A stretch of DNA of 64,000 nucleotides, from NCBI GenBank assembly GCA_020635115.1, contig JACKAK010000005.1:124001-188000 (forward strand), written 5' to 3'. Below are positions 9,567 to 19,065 of this stretch, in pieces (position 1 is the stretch's first letter; each line of letters starts with the position of its first letter). The stretch comes from Halobacteriovoraceae bacterium. GTDB taxonomy: Bacteria; Bdellovibrionota; Bacteriovoracia; Bacteriovoracales; Bacteriovoracaceae. Made by a program: the position numbers and the translations under genes. Under the pieces are notes generated by a model. The model did not search any database. It was not told the DNA's origin and saw nothing but the letters and a program-made list of their open reading frames with translations.

Positions 9567-10490
9567 ATGGGTAATAAATTTTTCATCAAAAAAAACTTTC
9601 TTCATCCCATCTCTGAATATATGGTGACGGATGTAAAAACAATATCAGTAAATGATTCTATCGGAAAAGCAGCTGAAATTTTTTCAGAAAATCGCTTCGG
9701 CTCTTTACCTATCTTAAATGAACAAGGAGCACTTCAAGCAATAATTTCTGAAAAAGATATCGTTCTAAAAATAGATTTCAATGACAAAAACTGGAGAAAT
9801 CTAAAGGCAATAGATTTTGCAACCCTTAAAGTTTTATCCCTCTATAAAGACAACACTATTCTTGATGCACTTGAACTTATGGCAATTAGAGAAATTAGAC
9901 ATATACCTATTGTAAAAACTGATAATACACTCTCTGGAATTTTTTCAAGTAGAGATCTTTTAGAATATATTAAACTAAATTTTACAAAATATTTAGAAGA
10001 TAGAGGGACAAAAGTCCATTGGAAGTCATACGATGTGGATGATCTACTAGGTGACCTTTCCCTTTCCCAAGAGAATACATTTTCTGATACTTACACATTT
10101 TTCAATACTACATTGAGAAATTTTACTCTCTCTCGACCCATGATAGTTGACAGCAAAGATCCAATTTCAAATGTCTTGTCTGGAATAAGAAAACTTAAAC
10201 AGTCCATTATTTTTGTCTGTGAGTTTACTTCAGTTCTAAAAGGTGTCATTACTGAAAGAGATATCGTAAAAAACTACTTGGCACACAATCCTGACCCAAA
10301 TGCTCCAATTAGCAGTATTGCGACAAAACATCCTTTAACTTTGCTAAAAAAACACCCTATAGCGTTTGCAATCAACAATATGCTTGAATTTGGTAATCGA
10401 AATATCATAATCGTTAATGAGGATAATTACCCACTTGGAAACCTCAGTATCATAGATATCCTACGATTTATGCATGAAAAAATCGAATAG
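9567..10490 (+). CDS. Four-CBS-domain regulatory protein
   Basis: This 307-residue soluble protein consists of two CBS pairs. The first (about residues 15-130) has PISEYMVTDVKTISV, a PILNEQG turn and ISEKDIV, followed by IRHIPIVKTDNTLSGIFSSRDLL. The second (about 185-305) repeats the plan with VLKGVITERDIV and NIIIVNEDNYPLGNLSIIDIL. CBS pairs usually bind adenine nucleotides and control a partner. No catalytic domain is attached, so it should be a free regulator. A degenerate receiver gene (43-base gap) and an ABC ATPase follow on the same strand, and the three may be one transcription unit. Confidence 0.88.
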   Translation: MGNKFFIKKNFLHPISEYMVTDVKTISVNDSIGKAAEIFSENRFGSLPILNEQGALQAIISEKDIVLKIDFNDKNWRNLKAIDFATLKVLSLYKDNTILDALELMAIREIRHIPIVKTDNTLSGIFSSRDLLEYIKLNFTKYLEDRGTKVHWKSYDVDDLLGDLSLSQENTFSDTYTFFNTTLRNFTLSRPMIVDSKDPISNVLSGIRKLKQSIIFVCEFTSVLKGVITERDIVKNYLAHNPDPNAPISSIATKHPLTLLKKHPIAFAINNMLEFGNRNIIIVNEDNYPLGNLSIIDILRFMHEKIE

Positions 10491-10533
10491 CTTCCGTCTA
10501 CACAATTCTTAAAATTGACGTTAAAATAAGCAA

Positions 10534-11151
10534 ATGAAGATACTCGTATGCTTAAAAGATGAATATGAAAGAAAACAAAGTATGTCCATGATAAAATCAG
10601 AGTTTCCTGAGGTTGAGTTTGATTTCGCTACAAATGGCCAGGAAGCAATTGATTTTATAGCAAGAGATCAATCTTATGGCACAGTTGTAACTGAATATGA
10701 ACTTGATCATAAAAATGGCGGTGAAATTTACCGTTTTACCCAAATGCAAATGCTTGAAATGCCCTTTATCCTCATTTCAACAATTGATCTAAGCTCAGAT
10801 CCAAATATTAAAGATCTTCTAAGAAATTCAAGCGCCAATTCACATATTCCTAAACCTGTCTCTCAAAAACAACTCAAGGAAGCACTCAGAAAAGCATTCG
10901 GATCTGATCTTGAACTAGCTGAACATAAAGAGGAGGGTTGGATTGGTGTTGAAATTGAAAAACTGGCCAGATGTAAACTCATTCCATGCGATGTCTATAT
11001 CAAACTTAAATCTTCAGGAAAAATGATTAAAATCATCAATGCAAATGCTGATGAATACAAAGATATCCTTCAAAAATATATAAAGAAAAAAATTCAAACT
11101 CTATACGTCGAAAAAGACATGTTCCCAAGACTTGAAGAATACTTACGCTAG
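10534..11151 (+). CDS. Degenerate response-regulator receiver protein with C-terminal accessory domain
   Basis: This 205-residue protein has an N-terminal CheY-like fold (about 1-120): MKILVCLKDE opens it, ILIST supplies the Thr/Ser position and HIPKP the conserved Lys-Pro. At the phosphoacceptor position the usual Asp appears to be Glu (VVTEYELDHKNGG), which would mimic a permanently phosphorylated state or mean phosphate-independent signalling. The last ~75 residues (PCDVYIKLKSSGKMIKI) resemble the short domain that often precedes HD-GYP domains, but no HD-GYP follows. It sits between a CBS protein and an ABC ATPase. The receiver fold is clear; the substituted residue is placed by eye. Confidence 0.75.
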   Translation: MKILVCLKDEYERKQSMSMIKSEFPEVEFDFATNGQEAIDFIARDQSYGTVVTEYELDHKNGGEIYRFTQMQMLEMPFILISTIDLSSDPNIKDLLRNSSANSHIPKPVSQKQLKEALRKAFGSDLELAEHKEEGWIGVEIEKLARCKLIPCDVYIKLKSSGKMIKIINANADEYKDILQKYIKKKIQTLYVEKDMFPRLEEYLR

Positions 11152-11184
11152 ACAGTTTTCAAAACTTATGCTACACAACGCACA

Positions 11185-12183
11185 ATGCTTAAACTTGTAC
11201 AAATTGGACATTCTTTCAACGATAAGGAAATTGCTGCTCTTAGCAATATTAATTTATCTCTCCTACCCGGTGAAATCATATGCCTACTTGGACCATCTGG
11301 AGCGGGGAAAAGTACACTTTTGAAAATTATTCAAGGACAGCTCTCCCCGACGCATGGAAAACTACAGTCAACATTAGTGCAATCAGAAATATCCTTAATG
11401 CAACAGACTTTCAATTTTGATCCAACTCAAAACGCACAAGATTTTATCCTTGAAAATGTAAAAGACAAAAAATCTAAAATTAATCATTTGAGAGAATTAC
11501 TCGTTATTTTTAATATTGAATATCTTCAATTAAGAGCACTACAAACCCTCTCCGCTGGACAATTACAGAGAATTTTTATTATTAAATCACTTATTAATAA
11601 ACCTAAGCTTGTATTATTTGATGAAGCATTTTCTCATCTTGATAAAAACAATACTTTAGAAATCAGAAATCTCCTTATTAATTATTTGATTGAATCTAAG
11701 ACAAGTGCAATCTTTGTAACCCACAACATTGAAGAGGCCTTATCTATTCCAGGAAAAATCATGTGTCTTAATTATGGTGTTTGTCTCCAAATAGGAACAA
11801 ATAAAGAATTATATTACAAACCAAATCATCCGTTTGTCGCAAAATTTCTGGGCGAAACAAATATCTTTGCCGTTAAAGTCAAGGGACAAAAACTAATATT
11901 TGATGATTTTAAAGAACTAAGTTTGCCAGTAGATAAACCTGATGGAAGGTATTTGCTTCATTTTAGACCAGAGATGGTTAATTTTGAATCCATTGATTTT
12001 TCATTTCAATTTTCCGGAAGAGTTCAATCAACAGTATTCAAAGGTCCAGTTACACTTTGTACTGTACAATACAAAACTAAACAGATTTATATTAGTTTTC
12101 TCTCACATATTTATTGTCTTGAAAAAGGTCAAAAAATTAAGTTCTCTATCCCTACTGAAAAAATTCATTTAATGGAACTATAG
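11185..12183 (+). CDS. ABC transporter ATP-binding protein with C-terminal TOBE-like region (orphan)
   Basis: This 332-residue ATPase has a Walker A GPSGAGKST, a Q-loop at LMQQTF, the signature LSAGQLQR, a Walker B LVLFDEAF and an H-loop VTHN. Residues ~235-332 look like the TOBE/MOP regulatory region of PotA, MalK and ModC-type importers. No permease or binding protein is nearby, so it may serve a distant transporter. The Walker B ends DEAF, where import ATPases usually have DEP. It lies 33 bases after the receiver-protein gene and its stop overlaps the convergent pseudouridine synthase gene by 6 bases. The substrate is unknown. Confidence 0.85.
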   Translation: MLKLVQIGHSFNDKEIAALSNINLSLLPGEIICLLGPSGAGKSTLLKIIQGQLSPTHGKLQSTLVQSEISLMQQTFNFDPTQNAQDFILENVKDKKSKINHLRELLVIFNIEYLQLRALQTLSAGQLQRIFIIKSLINKPKLVLFDEAFSHLDKNNTLEIRNLLINYLIESKTSAIFVTHNIEEALSIPGKIMCLNYGVCLQIGTNKELYYKPNHPFVAKFLGETNIFAVKVKGQKLIFDDFKELSLPVDKPDGRYLLHFRPEMVNFESIDFSFQFSGRVQSTVFKGPVTLCTVQYKTKQIYISFLSHIYCLEKGQKIKFSIPTEKIHLMEL

Positions 12184-12735
12184 TATTTCTTCTTTTTTAA
12201 CTTCTGCCCATTCTCCGGGTTTTAAATCTCGCAATTTAGCTTTTGAAATTTGCACTCTAATAAGTCTTAAAGTTGGATATCCTATGGCCGCAGTCATTTT
12301 CCTAACTTGCCTATTTTTACCCTCACAAATTTTGATCTCAAGCCAAGATGTAGGAATTGAAGCTCTATAACGAATGGGTGGATTTCTATCAACGACTAGT
12401 GGAGGATCAATTTTTTTAACTTCACAGGGCCTGGTTTTGTATTTTTTCCCCTTATGAGAAAGAACAATATCACCTTTCATCAATACAGAAATATCTTGAT
12501 TAGTAGGAATATTTTCAACTTGAACCCAATAAGTTTTAACTTTTTCAAATTTGGGGTTTGTTAGCTTATTGATAAAGTTTCCATCATCAGACAGAACCAG
12601 TAACCCCTCACTGTCTTTATCTAATCTTCCTGCAGCATATACATTCTTAGGGATACCAAAATCCGAGAGCGTATCTTTATCACCAGAAAATTGGCAGTTT
12701 ACATTGAAAGGTTTATAGAAAAGAATATATTTCAT
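12178..12735 (-). CDS. rluE: RluE/RsuA-family rRNA pseudouridine synthase
   Basis: This enzyme isomerises a specific uridine in rRNA. The catalytic motif GRLDKDSEGLL contains the active-site Asp, and the C-terminal EGKNRQVRKMTAAIGYPTL is typical of the RsuA/RluB/RluE/RluF branch. I chose the ATG at 12735, giving 185 residues that open MKYILFYKPFNV, exactly where family members begin. A frame 35 codons longer (to 12840) would add a Phe/Tyr-rich stretch unlike the family. There is no separate S4 domain, which fits RluE better than RsuA or RluB. The gene is convergent with, and overlaps by 6 bases, the ABC ATPase gene. The symbol is by resemblance; the target uridine is not shown. Confidence 0.85.
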   Translation of the reverse strand: MKYILFYKPFNVNCQFSGDKDTLSDFGIPKNVYAAGRLDKDSEGLLVLSDDGNFINKLTNPKFEKVKTYWVQVENIPTNQDISVLMKGDIVLSHKGKKYKTRPCEVKKIDPPLVVDRNPPIRYRASIPTSWLEIKICEGKNRQVRKMTAAIGYPTLRLIRVQISKAKLRDLKPGEWAEVKKEEIL

Positions 12736-12849
12736 AAAAGTTGATATACGATGAATATATGTAAAAAAAAAGAAATATCTAAAATTGAGAAAAGAATATA
12801 TACGGAAATTTTGAATTGGGGCCTCAAAATAAGAATCCAAAATAAGTAC

Positions 12850-13629
12850 TTACAAATTTTCTGATGTATAGTAACTTGATCCATCAAGATCGTTCGTTTC
12901 TACAATAATAATTTTATCAAGTGAATTTCTTAGCGCATTCTCAATTATTATCATCGCTTTTTCTTCGTTCAAAGTAATCTCTGTCAAATCTTTTAGAACA
13001 ACATTAATATCTATGTTATCTAAATCATTAGAGATTTGCAATAACCCCTCTTTAATACTTTCTCCAGCGAAAGTTCCCAAGGAATATAATCCAGATATGA
13101 TTAGAGCAACACTAGTTGTTCCTGCTAAAATTTTTGTCCCAAATCTTATGTTTTTTGGAATAACTATTTTTCCATCTACACGAGTATAATCAGCTAAAGT
13201 TTTGTAAATTTTGTACTCATTAACAGATTTTACTGTATAATTGATTGCTGGATTTAAAAATAACGCTCCAAGGATTAAACCTGAGAATGTAGCTCCTCCC
13301 ATTTTGAGAGCAGAATCAATTTTCGATTGTCCTGAAAACTCGTTCATTAATTCTTTTTCAAAAACTTTCTTAAATATTTCAATAAACGATGTATTCTTTG
13401 GCAGTTTGTTTTCACTTATTTTTTCACATGTTTCTTTTACAATCGCACCGTCTATAAAAGAACAACTTAAAAAATCTAACTTTTTTCAGAGATCGACAAC
13501 AGCAATTACTTTTTGAGCTTCAACGGAAGCAAAAATAGGTCTAATTACATGAGTATCCTCTCCTAAATTAGATTAGGACACTAATATTATAAATGCTGAA
13601 AATAAAATTTTAATCTTTTTCGAGTTCAT
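12850..13629 (-). pseudogene. Secreted/membrane protein gene broken by two in-frame stop codons
   Basis: A frame of about 260 codons starts at the ATG 13629-13627, right after GGAGATTAA. It encodes a signal-like MNSKKIKILFSAFIILVS, meets TAA at codon 19, continues as sense (SNLGEDTHVIRPIFASVEA), meets TGA at about codon 48, then stays open to 12850. The 165-codon part after an internal ATG at 13347 has two hydrophobic segments (FSGLILGALFL and ILAGTTSVALIISGLYSL). All parts share one frame and a signal peptide stands at the right place, so this reads as one gene that has acquired two nonsense mutations. The alternative is that only the 165-residue part is expressed. I recognise no family. Confidence 0.7.
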
Positions 13630-13849
13630 TTAATCTCCATAGAAAAATATATTGCATGAATTTTGATAACATAATACGAAACATAAATCTTTCAACAAAT
13701 TTTTGATAAAATATATTTTTTTGAGAGATACTGTAAGTTCTTCTTTTCTTGTCTATAAAGTATATTTAATAAAATATATTTTTTTTTACTTAATTCCTGT
13801 AAATATAATACATATTGATACATACGAAGAACTGTTATAGAACCTTTTT

Positions 13850-14872
13850 ATGTTGGTACATTTAAGATTTTCAAAGTATTTCTTGATCTTTTTTCTATTT
13901 CTTTTAGAACTTCAAGGAAGTGATGGATCGGTTCATTTTGAATGCCAAAGGCATTTTGGAGTGAGCAAGATAAATACTATGCAAGAATTTTTTGAAAAAT
14001 ATCCTGAACTGAATTCAAATAGTATGAATACTGATGAATATTTTCCAAAGCACATTCTTGAAAAATATTCTGTTAATGAGATTAACTACATGTCTTTGGT
14101 TTATCTTCTTGAAAGTAAAAGTATTTCTTTTTCGAATATTAAAGATCTTAACGAATGGACCTATCTTGCAATAAAACTACTTCTTACTGTTGGTAAGCAA
14201 GAAAGTTATATGCTTGTCCAAATCGTTGGTTTTTTTGTTAACTATGCCGAAGAATCATTGAATTTAGATAAAAGTGATCCATTTATCAAAATAAAATTTC
14301 AGATGTTTCTAGACCTCATAAATGCTCTATCCACACAACTCATTTCATTTGAGACAATCGTTTTGATCGATAAATTCTTCAATCCAAGGGATCGTATATT
14401 TAAGTACAATAAATATTTATCTGAGTATTGGTCCTTAGTTTCTCTAAAATTTTATTTGGACTATAAATTCTTAAATAAATGGTTATCGACATTAACTAAT
14501 CCAACTCAAAAAGATTACGATGAATTAAGACATCTTGCTTACAATATAAATGATGTTTTTTTAAATCATTCTGCTGCAAATATTTTCAAGTATAGAATCT
14601 CACAGATTGAATATAAATTAATTGGTTTTTATAAAAAAGACATTTTAAGAAATGCCCCAAACACTGGAAACATTCTAGGACTTTTAGAAATTGCAAATAG
14701 CTATGGGCAGAAATCAATCACTACCCGAAGAGTCATTATGGATATTTTAAATTCACTTGAAGAAAAAGGGGTTAAAATTCCTTCTTTTTCTGAAAATAAC
14801 GTTTTTTATAATTTAGAAGATTTTAAAAAAATGAAACTTTTAAAAAAGACACTCCTCTCTGCAACCAAATAA
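13850..14872 (+). CDS. Secreted protein of unknown function, paralogue of the gene at 19066
   Basis: This 340-residue protein has an N-terminal hydrophobic signal segment ending near LELQGSDG. The mature protein begins with a CQRHFGVSKIN block and is mostly helical. It matches the product of 19066-20154 along its length: CQRHFG, KYPE, an LVQI-GxF-YAEE block, SPEYWS/SEYWS, NPTQxDYDELRH and SGNILGLLEI/TGNILGLLEI. I know no family with this signature. No ribosome site is evident before the ATG. The leader contains TTGATAC and TATAGAAC, which also occur before the paralogue, suggesting shared expression. An AT-rich region with two copies of ATAAAATATATTTTTTT lies upstream. Confidence 0.8.
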   Translation: MLVHLRFSKYFLIFFLFLLELQGSDGSVHFECQRHFGVSKINTMQEFFEKYPELNSNSMNTDEYFPKHILEKYSVNEINYMSLVYLLESKSISFSNIKDLNEWTYLAIKLLLTVGKQESYMLVQIVGFFVNYAEESLNLDKSDPFIKIKFQMFLDLINALSTQLISFETIVLIDKFFNPRDRIFKYNKYLSEYWSLVSLKFYLDYKFLNKWLSTLTNPTQKDYDELRHLAYNINDVFLNHSAANIFKYRISQIEYKLIGFYKKDILRNAPNTGNILGLLEIANSYGQKSITTRRVIMDILNSLEEKGVKIPSFSENNVFYNLEDFKKMKLLKKTLLSATK

Positions 14873-15076
14873 TACCGACATTGTAAGAACTGAAAACTTC
14901 TATGATCATATATTATACATCTTCGAAATAGGGCATATTTACATAAAAGACCTATGTTTAAATTGTCATGGAAAAATGTTTTCTTTTGAAATCCAAAACG
15001 TCATGCACGATAAAGCAAGAGGCTTAGAAATTGGTGATTTTTTTGGAGTATTTTGGGTTAAAATGACAAAGTAGTG

Positions 15077-16141
15077 TTATATAGAAATTGTATCGCCATC
15101 AGGAATAACTACATTACTATTCTTTTTTTCATGATGAACAGGCCTACTTTTTGGCAATATTGGTTTTTTACGTTGAATCCGCATCATTAAAGTCAATGTG
15201 GAGACAACTTCTCCTTCTACTTCATCTTGCAAGTAGAGCATATCAACCAAAACTAATTTTTTCTTCATCATTTCGATGTCTTGAAATCTACTTGCAGTAT
15301 GTGAATTTGAAAAATAAGAACTTTTATTAAATAAGTTGAGTAAAGGAACAAAAACATGATTAACTCTACCTTTTTCAAGGATTTCATGGACAGCTCTCGA
15401 GTTCAATTTCATATCAAAAGATTGATAGAACCAATCTCCTGGACGTGCGCTCAAATGCTTCTTTTTAATCTTCTTTATGAATGAATGATATTTTTTATCG
15501 GTCAAAAAGATGAGTTCTTTTGGATAGGCCCATGCTTGAAAAATCAGTTGCATTCCAACAAATAGTATCGGTGTTGTCAGGATTTCAAATTCTGAAAGCT
15601 GACCGGAAATCATTTTTTCATAAAGTTTATTTACCAAAACAAAGTTAAGTAAATTCATTGTGGAATATAATCCAGGATATTCATTAGTCGATTTAAGATA
15701 TTTAATATTCTCTTCTACTCCATTGAAAAATTCATCAATTTCTGCACCTTGCAAAGTCACACCAATAAATTGAAGATCATCTTGGTTGGCCATATCGTCT
15801 ACTACATTAGTTTGAATTTTCATTTCATGTATTTTCAGTAGACCTTGAATTCTTTTTGCTACTTTTACATATTTTTTTGCTGATGAGTTTTGAAAGGCCT
15901 TTACATTTTTTAACGATGGTTCGACTAAGGGTTTGTCATAGTATTTATTGAAAATATAAAAATCTTTAAATTCACTAAGAAATTTTAAGGCCTGATTTGT
16001 TTTTTTCTTGTTGAGAGGATTCTTATGAAACTCTACAAGAGTTGCCATGAGAGACTGACAAACATCAGTCTTAGTTGTTAGAAAACTAGCTGCAAAAGAG
16101 CTTTGAACACAAAATAGATAAAAAATAAGTGTTTTAATCAT
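15077..16141 (-). CDS. Secreted protein of unknown function
   Basis: This 354-residue protein has a signal peptide (MIKTLIFYLFCVQSSFAASF, cleavage likely after FAA). The mature part is alpha-helical and basic, with a long KKIKKKHLSARPGDWFY stretch near the middle and a Lys/Arg/His-rich end. I see no catalytic motif. It stands alone, convergent with the unknown secreted protein at 13850; its own upstream region is occupied by a decayed aldehyde dehydrogenase. It is probably a real gene because of length, the signal peptide and continuous frame. Confidence 0.7.
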   Translation of the reverse strand: MIKTLIFYLFCVQSSFAASFLTTKTDVCQSLMATLVEFHKNPLNKKKTNQALKFLSEFKDFYIFNKYYDKPLVEPSLKNVKAFQNSSAKKYVKVAKRIQGLLKIHEMKIQTNVVDDMANQDDLQFIGVTLQGAEIDEFFNGVEENIKYLKSTNEYPGLYSTMNLLNFVLVNKLYEKMISGQLSEFEILTTPILFVGMQLIFQAWAYPKELIFLTDKKYHSFIKKIKKKHLSARPGDWFYQSFDMKLNSRAVHEILEKGRVNHVFVPLLNLFNKSSYFSNSHTASRFQDIEMMKKKLVLVDMLYLQDEVEGEVVSTLTLMMRIQRKKPILPKSRPVHHEKKNSNVVIPDGDTISI

Positions 16142-16180
16142 TCAAACTTAGTAGCTGAACACAGAATAAAAAGCAAGGCG

Positions 16181-16560
16181 TTAATTTAAATAGGATCTTG
16201 TTTTTATATAATTTTGTTTAGTAACAACCAATTTTTCCAACTCCATATCTCTGATAGCATACTCATATCCACCTATTCCAAAACCTGATTTTTTAATGCC
16301 CCCAGAAAAGCATCCAATCTGCTCTGAAGAACAGATGTTGATAGATCATGATTGCTTTTGAATGTATTTTCCTTTCGCCATGATGGATTTTATTCACATC
16401 AATTGAATAAAGCGGTTATTGAAAATAGTATTCAGATTCATTTAGGTAGTTGATGACCTCTTGCAAATCTCTATAGGTTGTTAAATTGACATGTGGTCAG
16501 ATGAGGGCATCTAATGAACTAAAGGCGTAGGGACTTTCGATCTAAAGTGCAAGAGGAGTG
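16181..16560 (-). pseudogene. Decayed aldehyde dehydrogenase C-terminal remnant
   Basis: On the minus strand, a frame reading HVNLTTYRDLQEVINYLN, then PLYSIDVNKIHHGERK and HLFFRADWMLF, is followed after a one-base shift near 16305 by GGIKKSGFGIGGYEYAIRDM and MELEKLVV, ending with TAA at 16181-16183. This order (a Gly-Gly-x-Lys-x-SGxG block followed by EKLVV) is the C-terminal third of aldehyde dehydrogenases. In-frame stops occur at 16416-16418 (TAA), 16497-16499 (TGA) and once more upstream. The catalytic Cys region is not present. The 5' boundary is uncertain. This relic accounts for most of the gap between its two neighbours. Confidence 0.75.
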
Positions 16561-16708
16561 AGCGGAATTTGGATAAGAAAAAATATGGAAACTTTAATAA
16601 ATGCTTTGAAAATAATTGAATATAAAAATGCTTGCTGAAATTGCTGCAAAATAAGAAGGAAAAAACATACTTAGATACTAATAAGATACATTTTGAGGGA
16701 CTTATTTA

Positions 16709-18700
16709 TTATAGACTATCTTTTAAATCAGAGAGATTTTGTATATTGACTACTTTTACTCCCTCTGATGAAACGGCCATGTAGATGAGATTATAATCTT
16801 CTCTCAAGTGTAAACCTGTACAAGTGCGATCTGTTGTAAAAGTGTCCAATAAATTTAGAGATAGAGGATTTGTCGCATCCAAGGCGCTAAGTCCTTTACT
16901 AGAGTCGGAAACGAAAATTACTTTTTTGCTTTCAAGATATTGAACATCATAAGCATTTCCAGCTGTCGCGTATGAATTTATAAATCCAGGTAAACTCTTA
17001 TTAGAAATGTCTAATATTTTTAAAAAACCATTTTCATCTGCAACAAATGCAATTTGTTCATTAGATGTTAAAGCTAAGTCATAGGCATTTATAGAAGTAT
17101 TATATGAACCTAAAATTGATGGAGATGATGGAGTGGAAATATCAAGGATAACTAAACCACTAAGTCCACCTGCAACAAAAAGAGTTTTATTATCTGAAGA
17201 AATAATTGATTTTCTCGCAGTTCCACTACCTCCAAAGGACAATGCTGTAATATAAACTGGGTTAGAAACATTCGAGACATCTATAACTACAATTCCATTA
17301 TTCCCATCACTCATATAGGCATACTTCTCATCTGCTGATAATGTAACTCCCCAAGATGCCCCACTTGTATCTAAAGATCCTACTAAAGCAGGAGATGAAG
17401 GGCTGGATACATCAATAATTTTAAGGCCCTCGCCATATGATGCTAAAAAGAGGTAATTTTCATCTGCTGATAAAACTCCTTCCGTAATCCAAGCTGAACC
17501 AGAAAAAATCATCTTTGAAATGGCCTTGGGAGCAGTTTCCGCTTTTAAATCAAAAATAGCTAAACCAGAGTACATATCTGATACAAAAGCGTATTTATTA
17601 TCTTTTGTGGTTGTAATATTTGTTGCATTTAATGTAGTCGGAATTGTCCCTTCCTCTGTAGGTGAAATATTTGATGAATAATCATACAATCTCACTCCAT
17701 AATTGATATCCATTGCAAAAACGTATTGATTATCAACAATAAATAGTTTTCTCAAATAGTATAACAAACTCAACACAGAATCTGATGAAGGAGATGCTTT
17801 ATTTGAAATATCTAGAATACGTATGCCGCCTGATGAATCAGAAACAATTAACTTGTTATCGTTATTAAATGGAGCAATATCATATGTAAGTCCTGGTGTA
17901 TCGTATGTTCCAACTTGTAATGGAGAAGAAGGATTAGATATATCTAAGATAGTTACTCCTAAACTGTAATTAGCAAGATACAAATAATTTTGATCTGCAG
18001 AAACTTTTACACTATATATAAAAACTGAATTTGAAAATAATCCAATTGGAGCTATAGACAATGGATTAGAAATATCCATGATGATAACCTGGTTGTAATC
18101 GGCCAAGTAGGCAAAGTTTCCATCAGCAGAAACTTCTACTCCTAATGCTGTTCCAGGTGAGTCATATGAACTTAAAAGGGAAGGAGCTGATGGGTTAGTT
18201 ATATCTAATAAATGAATGCCACTATAATAATCAACAACCAGTAATGAGGTACCTGAGGGTGTTAACTCCACATCTTGTACTTGTCCGGGGGTATCATAAC
18301 GACCTAGATAACTAGGAGAATCTGGATTAGAAACATCTAATATTACTACTCCTGAAAAACCAGTTGCGAGATAAAGAGTGTTCGCATCGCTAGAAATAGA
18401 CAGCGAATAACATGTATCTGGAGTTTGATATCTTGAAACTAAAACCGGTGAAGTGATAATTGAAATATCGAATATTTCAACACCTCTTATTCCCTTGGCC
18501 AAATAGGCGTAATTTCCATGAGTTAAAATATCTTTGGCCTCTCCACCAAGGCCCTGAAAGATTGAAGACTCTACCAATGAAGAAATTTGAACGTTTGAGG
18601 CCTTATTGCTGATATCAAGTTTTTTTAAATTGATATTAATCTTTGATTTACCACATGAGATCAGCAATAGAATTAGAAATATTGGGAAGAGAGTTTTCAT
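16709..18700 (-). CDS. LVIVD-repeat beta-propeller lipoprotein
   Basis: This lipoprotein of about 663 residues starts at the ATG 18700-18698 (MKTLFPIFLILLLISCGKS), giving a normal signal with lipobox LISC. A start 11 codons earlier would spoil the signal. After a short linker I count 14 repeats of about 44 residues of the LVIVD type (for example GVVILDVSNPDSPSYLG and GLKIIDVSSPSSPALVG), enough for two seven-bladed propellers. LVIVD propellers are found in secreted or surface proteins of mostly unknown binding partner. The mature N-terminus CGKSKININ resembles that of the repeat lipoprotein at 44743-48306 (CGKSRINLN), so they may share a leader origin. Confidence 0.88.
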   Translation of the reverse strand: MKTLFPIFLILLLISCGKSKININLKKLDISNKASNVQISSLVESSIFQGLGGEAKDILTHGNYAYLAKGIRGVEIFDISIITSPVLVSRYQTPDTCYSLSISSDANTLYLATGFSGVVILDVSNPDSPSYLGRYDTPGQVQDVELTPSGTSLLVVDYYSGIHLLDITNPSAPSLLSSYDSPGTALGVEVSADGNFAYLADYNQVIIMDISNPLSIAPIGLFSNSVFIYSVKVSADQNYLYLANYSLGVTILDISNPSSPLQVGTYDTPGLTYDIAPFNNDNKLIVSDSSGGIRILDISNKASPSSDSVLSLLYYLRKLFIVDNQYVFAMDINYGVRLYDYSSNISPTEEGTIPTTLNATNITTTKDNKYAFVSDMYSGLAIFDLKAETAPKAISKMIFSGSAWITEGVLSADENYLFLASYGEGLKIIDVSSPSSPALVGSLDTSGASWGVTLSADEKYAYMSDGNNGIVVIDVSNVSNPVYITALSFGGSGTARKSIISSDNKTLFVAGGLSGLVILDISTPSSPSILGSYNTSINAYDLALTSNEQIAFVADENGFLKILDISNKSLPGFINSYATAGNAYDVQYLESKKVIFVSDSSKGLSALDATNPLSLNLLDTFTTDRTCTGLHLREDYNLIYMAVSSEGVKVVNIQNLSDLKDSL

Positions 18701-18794
18701 ATTATCAAATTGTAGTATGAATTTATAAACCATTAAATTTAATATCTAAGTGATTTAAAATACGAAGAAATATATCCTATACTTCTGAAGGTTT

Positions 18795-18974
18795 ATGCCA
18801 ATTTTTAGTGGAAATGAAGTAAGTGAAGTTGTGAATGATGAGCAATTATGTCACTTTGGGTTAGAAGGCAAAAAGTCATCTAGCTCATTAAAATCATTGA
18901 GTTTTCCTTGTACTCTCCAAAATATTTATTTAAGTTCAAGGATTGTTATCATTGGAAACGATATAACTATTTAA
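18795..18974 (+). CDS. Possible 59-residue small protein
   Basis: In the 332-base gap between divergent genes, an ATG preceded by GAAGG opens a 59-codon frame ending in TAA at 18972-18974. The product is mixed polar, with a Ser-rich run (KKSSSSLKS) and a short hydrophobic end (RIVIIGNDITI). I recognise no family and there is no signal peptide. It could be a small gene or a remnant; length and ribosome site are only weak support. The rest of the gap is AT-rich and contains the presumed promoter of the gene at 19066. Confidence 0.3.
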   Translation: MPIFSGNEVSEVVNDEQLCHFGLEGKKSSSSLKSLSFPCTLQNIYLSSRIVIIGNDITI

Positions 18975-19065
18975 AAACATAAATGAAAAAATTCAACTTT
19001 TTGATAAGATATTTAGAATATACATATAGGTTGATACTTTTATAGAACTGATATAAGAACACACG

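Noticed and set aside
12736..12840. A 35-codon longer start for the pseudouridine synthase.
   Set aside because: The extra residues are Phe/Tyr-rich, unlike the family, and the internal Met begins exactly where homologues start.
13749..13761. The 13-mer TTGTCTATAAAGT occurs upstream of 13850 and again at 40745-40757 upstream of cinA, suggesting a shared promoter element.
   Set aside because: In a 64 kb AT-rich window many 13-base pairs are expected by chance; the two genes are unrelated and the distances to the starts differ.
14844..15074. An open frame of about 76 codons after the 13850 gene, with residues such as NCHGKMFSFEIQ and GDFFGVFWVKM.
   Set aside because: It has no start codon except an internal ATG that leaves 32 residues, no ribosome site, and no family resemblance; probably chance or an old remnant.
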